From: Streptomyces sp. ACA25
GTDB lineage: Bacteria > Actinomycetota > Actinomycetes > Streptomycetales > Streptomycetaceae
DNA: 38,382 bases
Assembly (NCBI RefSeq): GCF_028200735.1
Contig: NZ_JAQKPV010000021.1
Span: 1-38,382 of the forward strand
Direction of reading: 5' to 3'
Of the stretch, positions 1-7,225 are shown in pieces. The position numbers and the translations under genes are program-made. The notes under the pieces are model-generated. The model searched no databases and had not been told where the DNA came from. It saw only the letters and a program-made list of their open reading frames with translations. Positions within the stretch are counted from its first letter, which is position 1. Each line of letters opens with the position of its first letter.

Positions 1-75
1 CTCGCCGCATCCTGCGGCGGCGCACCCCTGGCGGTCATCAAGGAATACATCGAAAACCAGAAACGTCCCGGCTGA
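1..75 (+). CDS. tnpA: IS200/IS605-family transposase TnpA, C-terminal end (partial)
   Basis: The first base of the window opens a reading frame of 24 codons ending at TGA (73-75). The visible end reads like the tail of IS200-type TnpA proteins: a small Gly-rich stretch (CGGAPL) followed by an amphipathic helix (VIKEYIENQKRPG). TnpA is the Y1 HUH single-strand transposase; its catalytic HUH motif and Tyr would lie upstream, outside the window. Only the end can be seen, so whether the element is intact is unknown. It marks mobile DNA at the left edge of the cluster. Confidence 0.6.
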   Translation, partial: LAASCGGAPLAVIKEYIENQKRPG

Positions 76-140
76 GGACAACAGTGCGGACCCGTGCCCC
101 AGCACAGGTCACCCCCATCCTGAGAAGCGCTTCCTCCCAG

Positions 141-164
141 GCGTGAACACCCAGGGTTCCACGC
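141..164. repeat. imperfect hairpin, possible IS200-type right-end structure
   Basis: GCGTG at 141-145 pairs with CACGC at 160-164, and ACCC with GGGT inside, giving an imperfect stem-loop about 65 bases after the TnpA stop. IS200/IS605 elements carry subterminal imperfect hairpins as transposase binding sites, so this could be the right end. The match is by position and shape only. Confidence 0.25.
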
Positions 165-262
165 TAGATCACACTGAACGGCTTCTCCCTCGACCTCGCG
201 GAACAGTGGCGAGTGTCATGAACCAGGCCATGTCTCACTGCCGGTGGTGACGGAAAGTGCTG

Positions 263-537
263 TTACCCGAAGAGGATGCGGTGGCGCAGGAAGGTGCAAC
301 CTGTTCGTCGGTGCATTTGGCGCGCGATCAGCTTGGTCTTGATGTTGACGCCCTCGGTGGACCCGTTGCTGCACGGCAGGGTGAGCGCGGCGGTCACGGC
401 GTCGCGGCCTCAGTCCAGGCCGCTGGCGAAGGCGTGCAGGTCGGCTGCTCGGACGAGGGCGATTTCGCGCATGAGTGTGTCGGCGTTTTCGGCGTGCCGC
501 GCAAGGAGCGGGGCAGTCCCCAACAGCTGAGGTCAGT
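263..537 (-). pseudogene. ISL3-family transposase, decayed C-terminal fragment
   Basis: Reading the minus strand toward the stop TAA at 265-263 gives a sequence typical of ISL3-family transposase C-termini: LHAFASGLD, then RDAVTAALTLPCSNGSTEGVN, IKTKLIARQMHRRTG and FLRHRILFG at the end. The conserved 'TEGVN-K-K' segment contains the last catalytic Glu of the DDE triad. An in-frame TGA interrupts the frame just before RDAVTAAL, and another stop closes it near 537, so only about 85 codons remain and the N-terminal two thirds are missing. The fragment cannot make a transposase. It lies back to back with the IS200 tail, which suggests that repeated insertion has eroded the cluster border. Confidence 0.65.
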
Positions 538-1117
538 CCCGACGGAAGCCGCACCCAACGCCTTCGACATCACCTTCGGCGGCCGGCTCTCCGCCGCCCG
601 CCGATAGAAACCGACAACCGAGTTACACCACTCGCTGACACACCCGCGCCGAGGAAGAACACGCTGCCCACCGCGTCACCGGCGTCAGCAAGCCAAGCGC
701 GTCGCCTTCGCCCGGTCGTTGACCGGTCAGGGGTCGCCCGTGAGAGTGAAATCCGGCCGGACGTGCTCGACGCGGTGCGGCCGGGTCCCTCTTCGGGGGC
801 TCCGGGCCGCCCTCCGCCACAACTCCATTGTCCGAACGCGTGGTTGGCACCGTCGTCCGGTGAAGACGTGGTGCCTGGGCAAGGTGCGGTGGCCGTGTGC
901 GGGGTCCGGTCCTGACAGGCCGCCTGACCAGCGATTATCCGGGATGGGTCGTAGCTTTGAAGGGCTCCGGGCCCTCGACCCTCGCGGGCCGGTCAGCCAC
1001 CGGGTGTGGCATAGCCTCCTGGATCCGACCGTCCGGCGTGCCGCGCGCACCACTGTGCCGCGCGCAACCGCCTGGCCCGTGCGGCCCCATCCGACCGGAC
1101 CTCTAGGAGTAGCGCGT
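538..1117. other. non-coding stretch upstream of the macrolide glycosyltransferase
   Basis: About 580 bases in which I recognise no gene. The open frame that runs through it into the glycosyltransferase codes for low-complexity Arg/Pro-rich sequence without family resemblance, so I treat it as a chance extension. The promoter of the glycosyltransferase presumably lies near its 3' end; no convincing -35/-10 pair was found. I found no short leader peptide of the RLR type here. Confidence 0.4.
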
Positions 1118-2302
1118 ATGCAGCGCAAGCCCGCCCACATCGCCATGTTCACCGTGCCGGCAGCCGGGCACATCCATCCCGGGCTGGAGATCATGCGGGA
1201 GCTCGTGGCGCGTGGACACCGCGTGACGTACGCCGTCACCGAGGAGTTCGCCGCCGCCGTCGAGGCGGTCGGCGCCGAATCGGTGCTGTACCACACGACC
1301 ATGCCGTCCGAGGAGCGCGGCGAGAAGTACCCGGAGGAGGACATCTCTGCGGTCACCATATTCCTCGACGAGGCGGTCCACGTCCTGCCGCAGATGACCG
1401 CCGCGTACGAGGACGACCGGCCGGACCTCGTCCTGTACGACATCGGAGGCTGGGCGGGGCTTGTCCTCGCCGGGCGCTGGGGCCTCCCGGCCGTGCAGAT
1501 CTCACCGACCTTTGTCGCCTGGAAGGGGTACGAGGAGCTGATGGCTCCGGTCGTCGAGGCGCGGATGCAGGATCCACGCGGCGTCGAGTACTACGCACGG
1601 TTCTCGTCGTGGCTCGCGGAGAACGGCGTGGAGTCCCCGCCGGACCGGTTCGTGGCCCTCCCCGAGCGGGCGGTGGTCACCATCCCCAAGGCTCTCCAGC
1701 CGCACGCCGAACTGGTCGACGAGTCCGTCTACACCTTTGTCGGTCCATGCCTCGGTGACCGCTCCCACCAGGGCGACTGGCGGCGGCCGGCCGGAGCAGC
1801 CAAGGTCCTCCTCATCTCGCTGGGTTCCGCGTACACCAACGAGCCGCAGTTCTACCGCGCGTGCTTCGAGGCGTTCGGCGGCCTCGACGGCTGGCATGTG
1901 GTGCTCAACGTCGGACGCCACGTCGCCCCGGACTCACTCGGACCCTCACCCGGCAACTTCGACGTGCGCCCGTGGGTCCCGCAACTGGCGATCCTGCGAC
2001 AGGCGGACGCGTTCCTCACTCATGCCGGCATGGGCGGCACGATGGAGGCCCTGGCCTGTGGGGTACCCATGGTCGCGGTGCCCCAGGCGGTGGACCAGTT
2101 CACCAACGCGGAGGCCATTGCGGGACTCGGCGTCGGCCGGCACGTGCCGAAACAGGAGGCGACCGCCGCTGTACTGCGGGAGGCGGTGCTGAGTCTGTCG
2201 GAGCCCGCTGTGGCGCGGCGGTCGCGGGAGCTGCGGGAGGAACTACGCGCTGCCGGTGGTGCTCCGCGAGCCGTCTCGGTGATCGGGTCGTACCTGCCTT
2301 GA
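1118..2302 (+). CDS. macrolide 2'-O-glucosyltransferase (OleD/OleI/MGT type), self-resistance
   Basis: A 394-residue GT-B enzyme of family GT1. Known relatives OleI and OleD transfer glucose from UDP-glucose to the 2'-OH of desosamine on macrolides, which stops ribosome binding. The N-terminus has the acceptor-domain signature with a candidate catalytic base His18 (AAGHIHP) and the partner Asp in the PDLVLYD segment. The C-terminal nucleotide-sugar domain has WVPQLAILRQADAF followed by HAGMGGTMEAL from His302 and VPQAVDQFTNA, where the D-Q pair contacts the sugar. The ATG at 1118 is preceded by AGGAG with eight bases of spacing; family alignment also starts here (HIAMFTV), so the longer upstream frame is rejected. 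It faces the erm gene convergently. With the secreted beta-glucosidase at 8772-11318 it should form an inactivate-inside, reactivate-outside cycle. It could be a broader detoxifying MGT, but the cluster context favours self-resistance. Confidence 0.9.
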   Translation: MQRKPAHIAMFTVPAAGHIHPGLEIMRELVARGHRVTYAVTEEFAAAVEAVGAESVLYHTTMPSEERGEKYPEEDISAVTIFLDEAVHVLPQMTAAYEDDRPDLVLYDIGGWAGLVLAGRWGLPAVQISPTFVAWKGYEELMAPVVEARMQDPRGVEYYARFSSWLAENGVESPPDRFVALPERAVVTIPKALQPHAELVDESVYTFVGPCLGDRSHQGDWRRPAGAAKVLLISLGSAYTNEPQFYRACFEAFGGLDGWHVVLNVGRHVAPDSLGPSPGNFDVRPWVPQLAILRQADAFLTHAGMGGTMEALACGVPMVAVPQAVDQFTNAEAIAGLGVGRHVPKQEATAAVLREAVLSLSEPAVARRSRELREELRAAGGAPRAVSVIGSYLP

Positions 2303-2330
2303 GTCTTGTCCTGCGGTGCCCCGGCTCCAG

Positions 2331-2384
2331 CCTGCCCCGGCCGGACGCCGGGGCAGGTCCGGGCGCATGCCGGACCTGCCCCGG
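2331..2384. terminator. bidirectional terminator with alternative hairpins
   Basis: Between two convergent genes three copies of a CCTGCCCCGG-like arm occur in alternating orientation. 2331-2340 pairs with 2348-2357 (10 bp, 7-base loop), and 2348-2361 pairs perfectly with 2371-2384 (14 bp, 9-base loop). Both stems share the middle arm, so only one can form at a time. No T-tract is obvious, as is usual for Streptomyces terminators. Confidence 0.75.
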
Positions 2385-2389
2385 ACGGC

Positions 2390-3220
2390 TCAGCCGCGGT
2401 GCGCAGTGGTGGGGTTCCGCGGACGCCGGTGCCCGGTCCGGCGGCTGTCAGGACGGGCGGGCGAGGTCAGGTGCCACAGGGACGCCCATTGCTGGGCCGT
2501 GAGCTCCTTCGGGAGAACGTGCGGTGACAGCCGGTGGGTTCCCAGCCAGTCCCGCAACTCGTTGCGGTTGATCCGCCCCGTCCGGTGGAGGATCTCGCGC
2601 AGCCCGTGCCCCTTCCCGGTGAAGACCAGTCTTACGAAGTCCTGGTATCCCCTGCGGTCCTCGGCCAGCGGAGTGGCGCGGCGGGTCATCGTCAGGAGGC
2701 CCCCGTCGACGGCGGGAACGGGCCGGAAGGAGCGAGCGGGAACTCGTGAGTGCAGTTCGAAGTCGTACCACGGCCACCAGCTCGCAGTCAGCATGCTCGC
2801 GCCTCCGACGCCGGCCCGCCGCCGGGCGACCTCCCACTGGACCAGCAGCACCGCCGTGTGCCACTGGTCCGAGGCGAGGAGGCTTCTCAGGATGGAGGTC
2901 GTCATATGGAAGGGGACGTTTCCCACGACCACGTGGGGGTGGCGGGGGAACCGGAAGCGCAGGATGTCCGCGCAGACCACGCTCACGTGCCCCGGGGTCT
3001 GCTGGTCCAGGCGCCGCGCACGCCGGGAGTCGATCTCGACGGCGGTCAACCTTCTGCCCAGCCGCATCAGAGGCAGGGTCAGGGCGCCGTCACCGGCGCC
3101 GATCTCCACGATCGGCCCAGTGGTCCTCGCGACAAGCTCTTCTATCTCGGCGATCACCGCACGGTCGACCAGGAAGTTCTGGCCGAGCTCGTGGCGTCCG
3201 CCGTGCTGGGGATAAGGCAT
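2390..3220 (-). CDS. erm: Erm-family 23S rRNA A2058 methyltransferase, TlrD/ErmN type
   Basis: A 276-residue SAM-dependent methyltransferase of the Erm/KsgA family that modifies A2058 of 23S rRNA and blocks macrolide binding. The start ATG at 3220 follows GGAG with seven bases of spacing. The N-terminus HELGQNFLVD is the Erm hallmark; motif I is EIGAGDG (39-45), VEID follows, and motif IV is NVPF (101-104). The stretch LLVQWEVARRRAGVGG and the C-terminal FTGKGHGLREIL segment resemble the monomethylating branch (TlrD/ErmN of the tylosin producer, Lrm), though mono- versus dimethylation cannot be decided by eye. The gene is separated from desII by a hairpin and preceded by its own leader peptide and attenuator (3227-3365), so it is likely inducible by the product. 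The last ~25 residues are Arg/Pro-rich and degenerate. Confidence 0.93.
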   Translation of the reverse strand: MPYPQHGGRHELGQNFLVDRAVIAEIEELVARTTGPIVEIGAGDGALTLPLMRLGRRLTAVEIDSRRARRLDQQTPGHVSVVCADILRFRFPRHPHVVVGNVPFHMTTSILRSLLASDQWHTAVLLVQWEVARRRAGVGGASMLTASWWPWYDFELHSRVPARSFRPVPAVDGGLLTMTRRATPLAEDRRGYQDFVRLVFTGKGHGLREILHRTGRINRNELRDWLGTHRLSPHVLPKELTAQQWASLWHLTSPARPDSRRTGHRRPRNPTTAHRG

Positions 3221-3226
3221 GTGTGT

Positions 3227-3339
3227 GCTCCGTGAATAATCGTCGGAGCCAGGCAGCCGAGAGTGCCGCACTGGCAGTGACCCGAGGTGCGGCGGAGCTT
3301 GGTCGAGAGGTGAGGACAGCCCGCCGCTAGGCGCGGCGG
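3227..3339 (-). promoter_or_regulatory. translational attenuator of the erm gene (competing hairpins)
   Basis: In the minus-strand transcript, segment 1 (3339-3333, CCGCCGC, inside the Arg codons of the leader) pairs with segment 2 (3327-3321, GCGGCGG). Segment 2 can instead pair with segment 3 (3295-3289, CCGCCGC). Segment 3 can also pair with segment 4 (3293-3287 with 3271-3265, GCCGCAC/GTGCGGC). Finally GCTCCG (3249-3244) pairs with CGGAGC (3232-3227), which contains the erm ribosome binding site. A ribosome stalled on the leader would melt 1:2, let 2:3 form, and free segment 4 to compete (3275-3271 with 3252-3248) with the hairpin that hides the binding site. The pairings are seen directly; the switching is inferred by analogy with ermC/ermD attenuators. 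Confidence 0.7.
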
Positions 3340-3365
3340 AGCCTCATGAAGCACACATATCCCAT
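3327..3365 (-). CDS. erm leader peptide MGYVCFMRLRRA with RLR stalling motif
   Basis: A 12-codon open frame (ATG at 3365, TAG at 3329-3327) lies 106 bases upstream of the erm start, with an AGGTAGGG Shine-Dalgarno-like stretch before it. The peptide contains Met-Arg-Leu-Arg, the '+X+' type macrolide-dependent arrest sequence known from the ErmD leader. An internal ATG at 3347 would give MRLRRA, which is close to the minimal arrest peptide. The two Arg codons after Leu form one strand of the first attenuator hairpin, exactly where a stalled ribosome would disrupt it. It is too short for ordinary gene finders. Function is inferred from motif and position. Confidence 0.72.
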   Translation of the reverse strand: MGYVCFMRLRRA

Positions 3366-3377
3366 GCCGGAAACCCT

Positions 3378-3403
3378 ACCTGACGGCCTGACGGCCGCCA
3401 GGT
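3378..3403. repeat. small inverted repeat and tandem octamer upstream of the erm leader
   Basis: TGACGGCC occurs twice in tandem (3381-3388, 3389-3396). The same stretch forms an imperfect hairpin (ACCTG/CAGGT outside, CGGCC/GGCCG inside). It lies between the desII hairpin and the leader start, so it falls in the promoter or the extreme 5' end of the leader transcript. Its function is unknown. Confidence 0.3.
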
Positions 3404-3421
3404 TGAGTACCAATCAGGTAC

Positions 3422-3448
3422 GGGGCGGCCCCCCGGCGGGCCGCCCCG
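3422..3448 (-). terminator. hairpin terminator after desII
   Basis: A perfect 9-bp stem, GGGGCGGCC with GGCCGCCCC, with a loop of about 8 bases begins immediately after the desII stop (3452-3450). It lacks a following U-run. It should separate the desII transcript from the independently regulated erm gene downstream. Confidence 0.65.
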
Positions 3449-3449
3449 G

Positions 3450-4904
3450 TCACCGGAGAAAGCCGCGCCGCTCCCCCCAGCCGTCGGCGACGTCGGCCTC
3501 GAGCTGGTTGAGCCGCGCCGTAACCACTTGGTCGAATCCGTCCATGAAGTATTCGTCGCCCTCCACGGGGGCCACGGATTCGCCGCCGGTCACGAACGTC
3601 TCCACCACCTGGAAGAGCGTGGTGCCCGGCCGTACGGTGCCGATGCGGTAGCGGTCCGCCCCGCGTAGTCCGGGGAAGGCCGCCTCCCGGTACAGGTATA
3701 CGTCCCCCAACAGGTCCACCTGCACCGACACCTGGGGATGCGCGGTGGAGCGCATGGTCTCGGGCCTGATCCGGACGAGTTCGGCGTCGACTCCTGTCAT
3801 GAGGCTGTTCAACGCGTACCCGTAGTCGATGTTCAGAGTGGGGGTCAGAGCGGCAGCCTTCTCAGCGAAGTGGTGCAGCTCGGCGTGGAGTTCGGTCCGT
3901 TCGTCCTGGGACAGCTTCCCGTCCGGCCTGCCGCTGTAGTCCTCGCGCAGGGTCACGAAGTCAAGCGGCCGGTCCGGCGCTGCATCGTTGAGCTCGGCGA
4001 CGAAGTCGACGAGGTCACTCAACCGCGAGGCCCGTCCCGGAAGGACGATGTAGCTGAGGCCGAGCCTCACCGGCTCGGACCGCTCGGAGCGCAGCCGCTG
4101 GAAGCGCTTGAGATTGTCGCGCACGCGGGTGAAGGAACCCTTTTTACCGGTGGTCGTGGCGTATTCGGTGTCGTTCAGCCCGTAGAGCGAGGTGCGCACC
4201 GCGTGCAGGTTCCACAGGCCTTGGTCGGTGCGCAGCTTCTGTTCGGTGAGGGCGAAGGAGTTCGTGTAGAGGGTGAGTTCGAATCCGCGCCGCGCGGCCC
4301 TGTTCACGAGTGTGCCCAGCGCGGGGTTGGTGAGCGGCTCCAGGCCGCCGGAGATGTACATGGCGTCGCGGTGGTGCGCCGGAACCTCGTCGATGACGGA
4401 GGCAAACATCGCGTTGCCGTCGGCCAGTGCCGAGGCCTCATAGCGGGCCCCGGTGACCCGTACACAGAAGTGGCAGCGGAACATGCACGTCGGCCCCGGA
4501 TACAGCCCCACGAGACGGGGGAAGGCGGGCTTGCGGTCCAGGACCGTGCTGAACACACCCTCCTTTTCCAGGCCGAGTACGGTCTGGCTCCAGTAGCGCC
4601 CGGACGGACCGTTCTCGACTGCGGCCCGCAGCGAGGGAACGCGTCCGAAGATCTCCAGTAGCCGATCGAACGCGGCGCGGTCGGCCCCCAGTTCGAGGCG
4701 GACCTTTTCCAGCGGGAGGAACGGCGCGTTCCCGTAAATCCTGGCCAGGGCGACCAAGTGGCGAGCGACTGTGCTCGTCTCCGTGGCCGGGACGAGGCCG
4801 GCGCCGATCAGTTCGTAGTGCAGCGCCGCCGCCGCGGCGGCCGGGTCGCTGTCGGGAATCGCGCACTTCGTCACGAGGCTTGTTGCGGAATCCTGCACGG
4901 TCAT
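3450..4904 (-). CDS. desII: DesII-like radical SAM TDP-4-amino-4,6-dideoxyglucose deaminase
   Basis: A 484-residue radical SAM enzyme. DesII deaminates TDP-4-amino-4,6-dideoxy-D-glucose to the 3-keto-4,6-dideoxy sugar, the C-4 deoxygenation step that distinguishes desosamine from mycaminose. The [4Fe-4S] ligands are seen as Cys140-x3-Cys144-x2-Cys147 (CMFRCHFC), followed by an AMYISGGLEPLTNP segment, the GGE-like SAM-binding strand in this family, and a C-terminal region ending near YFMDGFDQV. Length matches S. venezuelae DesII (about 485). The ATG at 4904 has GGGAGG four bases upstream; a longer frame reaching back to 4967 is rejected because it would overlap the desI tail. It follows desI by 34 bases and shares its operon. 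The ChmC-type chalcose pathway uses a homologous step, but the dimethyltransferase in this cluster points to desosamine. Confidence 0.92.
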   Translation of the reverse strand: MTVQDSATSLVTKCAIPDSDPAAAAAALHYELIGAGLVPATETSTVARHLVALARIYGNAPFLPLEKVRLELGADRAAFDRLLEIFGRVPSLRAAVENGPSGRYWSQTVLGLEKEGVFSTVLDRKPAFPRLVGLYPGPTCMFRCHFCVRVTGARYEASALADGNAMFASVIDEVPAHHRDAMYISGGLEPLTNPALGTLVNRAARRGFELTLYTNSFALTEQKLRTDQGLWNLHAVRTSLYGLNDTEYATTTGKKGSFTRVRDNLKRFQRLRSERSEPVRLGLSYIVLPGRASRLSDLVDFVAELNDAAPDRPLDFVTLREDYSGRPDGKLSQDERTELHAELHHFAEKAAALTPTLNIDYGYALNSLMTGVDAELVRIRPETMRSTAHPQVSVQVDLLGDVYLYREAAFPGLRGADRYRIGTVRPGTTLFQVVETFVTGGESVAPVEGDEYFMDGFDQVVTARLNQLEADVADGWGERRGFLR

Positions 4905-4938
4905 GGGCCCTCCCACATGTCGATACGGAGCCGTTCGT

Positions 4939-6162
4939 TCAGCCGGATGACACCAAGCCCTGATCACCGGACCGGGACTGCTCCCACCGGGCGGTCAGTT
5001 CGGACCCTCTGGAGGCCGCCAGCCGCACGATGTTGCACACCCGGCGGATGTCTTCACGGGAGATGGTGGATCCCGTCGGCAGCGCCAGCACGCGCGCCGA
5101 GAGCTCTTCGGTGTGGGGCAGGTGTGCGTCCTGCCGGGACCTGTAGGGCTCCATCCGGTGACAGGGCGGTGAGAAGTAGCGCTGTGCCACAACGTTCTCC
5201 GCTCGGAGCAGAGCTAGGAGCAGGTCGCGGGGCAGGCCGGTGATCTCTTCGTCGACCTCGATGATCACGTACTGGTAGTTGTTCAGTTCTTCATGGTCGA
5301 AGTCGATCACGCTGACGCCCGGCAGGCCGGAAAGTTCCGCGCGGTACTGTTCGTAGTTGCTCCGGTTCTGCCGCACCACGTCGTCGAAGGCGTCGAGCGA
5401 GGTGAGTCCCATAGCTGCGGACGCCTCACTCATCTTGGCGTTGGTGCCCCCGGCGTCGTTGGCGCTCTTGAGACCGAATCCGAAGTTGGCCAGGGAACGG
5501 ATGTGATGGGCGAGGTCGTCGTTGTCCGTGACGACGGCCCCTCCCTCGAAGGCGTTGACGACCTTCGTCGCGTGGAAGCTGAACACCTCGGCCTCGCCGA
5601 ACCCTCCGACGGGTCTTCCCTGCGAGGTGCAGCCGATCGCGTGGGCGGCGTCGAAGAACAGCCGGACACTCGTGTCAGCGGCCACCTTCTCCAGCGCGTC
5701 CACATCACAGGGTCTGCCCCAAAGATGTACGCCGAAGATCGCCGAAGTGCGGGGGGTGATGGCGGCGGCCACCTTTTCGGGGTCGAGGCAGCCTGTGCCC
5801 GGATCGATGTCACAGAAGACCGGCTCCATCCCGAGCCACCGCACCGCGTGCGCGGTCGCGGCGAAGGTCAGCGAGGGCATGATCACTTCACCGGTCAGCT
5901 CTGCCGCGTGCACGAGGAGCTGGAGTGCCGAGGTCGCGTTGCAGATCGCGACGCAGTTGCGGACCCCCGCGAGGTCGGCAACCCGCTCCTCGAACTCCCT
6001 CGCCAGCGGGCCGTTGTTGGTCAGCCACTGATTGTCCAGTGCCCAGGACAGTCGGTCGAACAGTCGCGCACGGTCGATTCCGTTGGGGCGTCCGACGTGA
6101 ATCTGCTGAATGAAACTGGCATGTCCTCCGAAGAGCGCCAGATCGCCGAGATCTCGCTTCAT
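4939..6162 (-). CDS. desI: DesI-like TDP-4-keto-6-deoxyglucose 4-aminotransferase
   Basis: A 407-residue PLP enzyme of the DegT/DnrJ/EryC1 family. DesI transaminates C-4 of TDP-4-keto-6-deoxy-D-glucose, creating the substrate of DesII. The opening DLALFGG, VGRPNGIDRARL and NNGPLAREFEERVA segments are characteristic of DesI rather than of the 3-aminotransferases DesV/TylB. The PLP Lys is Lys200 in FSFHATK, the phosphate-side FDAAHAIG precedes it, and AFEGGAVVT and GGTNAKMSEASAAMGL follow as in the family. ATG 6162 has GGAGG seven bases upstream. It sits 64 bases downstream of the first erm gene and upstream of desII, so resistance and sugar genes share a transcript. Confidence 0.93.
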   Translation of the reverse strand: MKRDLGDLALFGGHASFIQQIHVGRPNGIDRARLFDRLSWALDNQWLTNNGPLAREFEERVADLAGVRNCVAICNATSALQLLVHAAELTGEVIMPSLTFAATAHAVRWLGMEPVFCDIDPGTGCLDPEKVAAAITPRTSAIFGVHLWGRPCDVDALEKVAADTSVRLFFDAAHAIGCTSQGRPVGGFGEAEVFSFHATKVVNAFEGGAVVTDNDDLAHHIRSLANFGFGLKSANDAGGTNAKMSEASAAMGLTSLDAFDDVVRQNRSNYEQYRAELSGLPGVSVIDFDHEELNNYQYVIIEVDEEITGLPRDLLLALLRAENVVAQRYFSPPCHRMEPYRSRQDAHLPHTEELSARVLALPTGSTISREDIRRVCNIVRLAASRGSELTARWEQSRSGDQGLVSSG

Positions 6163-6226
6163 CGTCCTGCCTCCTTACCGCGGTCGACGGATCTTTCGCC
6201 CGCCGTTTTGTGCCGTTCCGGGGCTT

Positions 6227-7150
6227 CTACCGTCCAGGCCGCCGCCGGCCCCGCCCCGGCGGGGAGCGGCGCGGGCCGAGCCGCTCGTACGCCAGGAACA
6301 GGGCGGCCCAGTGCCGCGCGTCGAGGTCCTTCACCCGGGTGCCCGGTGTCACCTCGGCACGGTGCAGCCAGGCGGCCGACCGGTCGCGCAGGATCTGTTG
6401 CCCCGCCGCCCCGACCGTCAGGTGACCGGTGGTGAACACCAGTCGGACGAACTCCTGGTAGGCGGCCCGGCTCTGCCACGGCACGAGCGGACGGGAGTCC
6501 GGCTCGACCAGCAGGGTCATGGTGTCGGTCCTGGGGACGGGCGTGAACTCCCGGCGGGCGAACTCCAGGCCGCCCCGGAACGAGAACCAGGGCTCCCACT
6601 GCGCGTTGAACAACGTGCCGCCCCAGTGGCCGACCCTCTTGAGCGCGTACTCGCGCTGCATCAGCAGGACGCCTTGCCGGGCACGGTCGGGCCCCAGTTC
6701 GAGGCAGCGGCGCAGAATGTCGGTACCCGACCCGAAGGGCAGGTTGCCTATCAGGTGTAAGGGGCCCTCCGGCGGGCTCCAGCCGAGGAAGTCCTGATTC
6801 ACGACCGTGACGTACGGCGGCATCAGCGTGCCGAGCCGCTCTGCCCAGTGCGGGTCGATCTCCACGGCCACCAGCGGTCGGCCCGCCTTGGCGAGAGCCT
6901 TGGTCACCGCTCCGGCACCGGGCCCGATCTCGACGGTCAGCGCCGAGCCGGAGGTGTCGAGCTGGGCGGCGAAGCGACGTGCCGACGCGGCCGACCGAAA
7001 GAAGTTCTGGCCCCACACTCGCCGGCGGTCTCCCGCGCCGGCGGGGACTCCCGTGGCAGCGGCGCGCGGAGAGACCGGCCGCTTCCGCTCGTCTCGCCGC
7101 GCGCCCCGCGCGTCGGCCTGTCCGGTCCGCCGCGCCTGTCCCGTGGACAT
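6227..7150 (-). CDS. erm: Erm-family 23S rRNA methyltransferase (second copy, no leader)
   Basis: A 307-residue Erm/KsgA-type SAM methyltransferase expected to act on A2058 of 23S rRNA. An Arg-rich N-terminal extension of about 45 residues precedes WGQNFFRS; motif I is EIGPGAG (74-80), then AVEID, and motif IV NLPF (136-139). The C-terminus is again Arg/Pro-rich. Long basic N- and C-termini are common in erm genes of macrolide producers. It is clearly diverged from the other Erm at 2390-3220 and is not a recent duplicate. Start ATG 7150 follows GGGAGAGG with about eight bases spacing. Only 75 bases separate it from hflX and no leader peptide or attenuator is visible, so it is probably expressed constitutively with the operon. 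S. venezuelae pikR1/pikR2 offers a precedent of one constitutive and one inducible erm. Confidence 0.9.
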   Translation of the reverse strand: MSTGQARRTGQADARGARRDERKRPVSPRAAATGVPAGAGDRRRVWGQNFFRSAASARRFAAQLDTSGSALTVEIGPGAGAVTKALAKAGRPLVAVEIDPHWAERLGTLMPPYVTVVNQDFLGWSPPEGPLHLIGNLPFGSGTDILRRCLELGPDRARQGVLLMQREYALKRVGHWGGTLFNAQWEPWFSFRGGLEFARREFTPVPRTDTMTLLVEPDSRPLVPWQSRAAYQEFVRLVFTTGHLTVGAAGQQILRDRSAAWLHRAEVTPGTRVKDLDARHWAALFLAYERLGPRRSPPGRGRRRPGR

Positions 7151-7225
7151 ATCCGAAACCTCTCCCGTGTCTGGTGGACGACACCGCCGTCCAGGTTCTT
7201 GCCGACCGCCACTCGGTGTGCCGGC

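Noticed and set aside
719..1117. Upstream extension of the resistance glucosyltransferase frame
   Set aside because: The extra 133 codons are low-complexity and the family start (HIAMFTV) follows ATG 1118 with a good ribosome binding site.
7151..7225. Possible leader peptide for the upstream erm gene
   Set aside because: The 75-base gap after hflX has no short closed frame with an arrest motif and no competing hairpins like those at 3227-3365.
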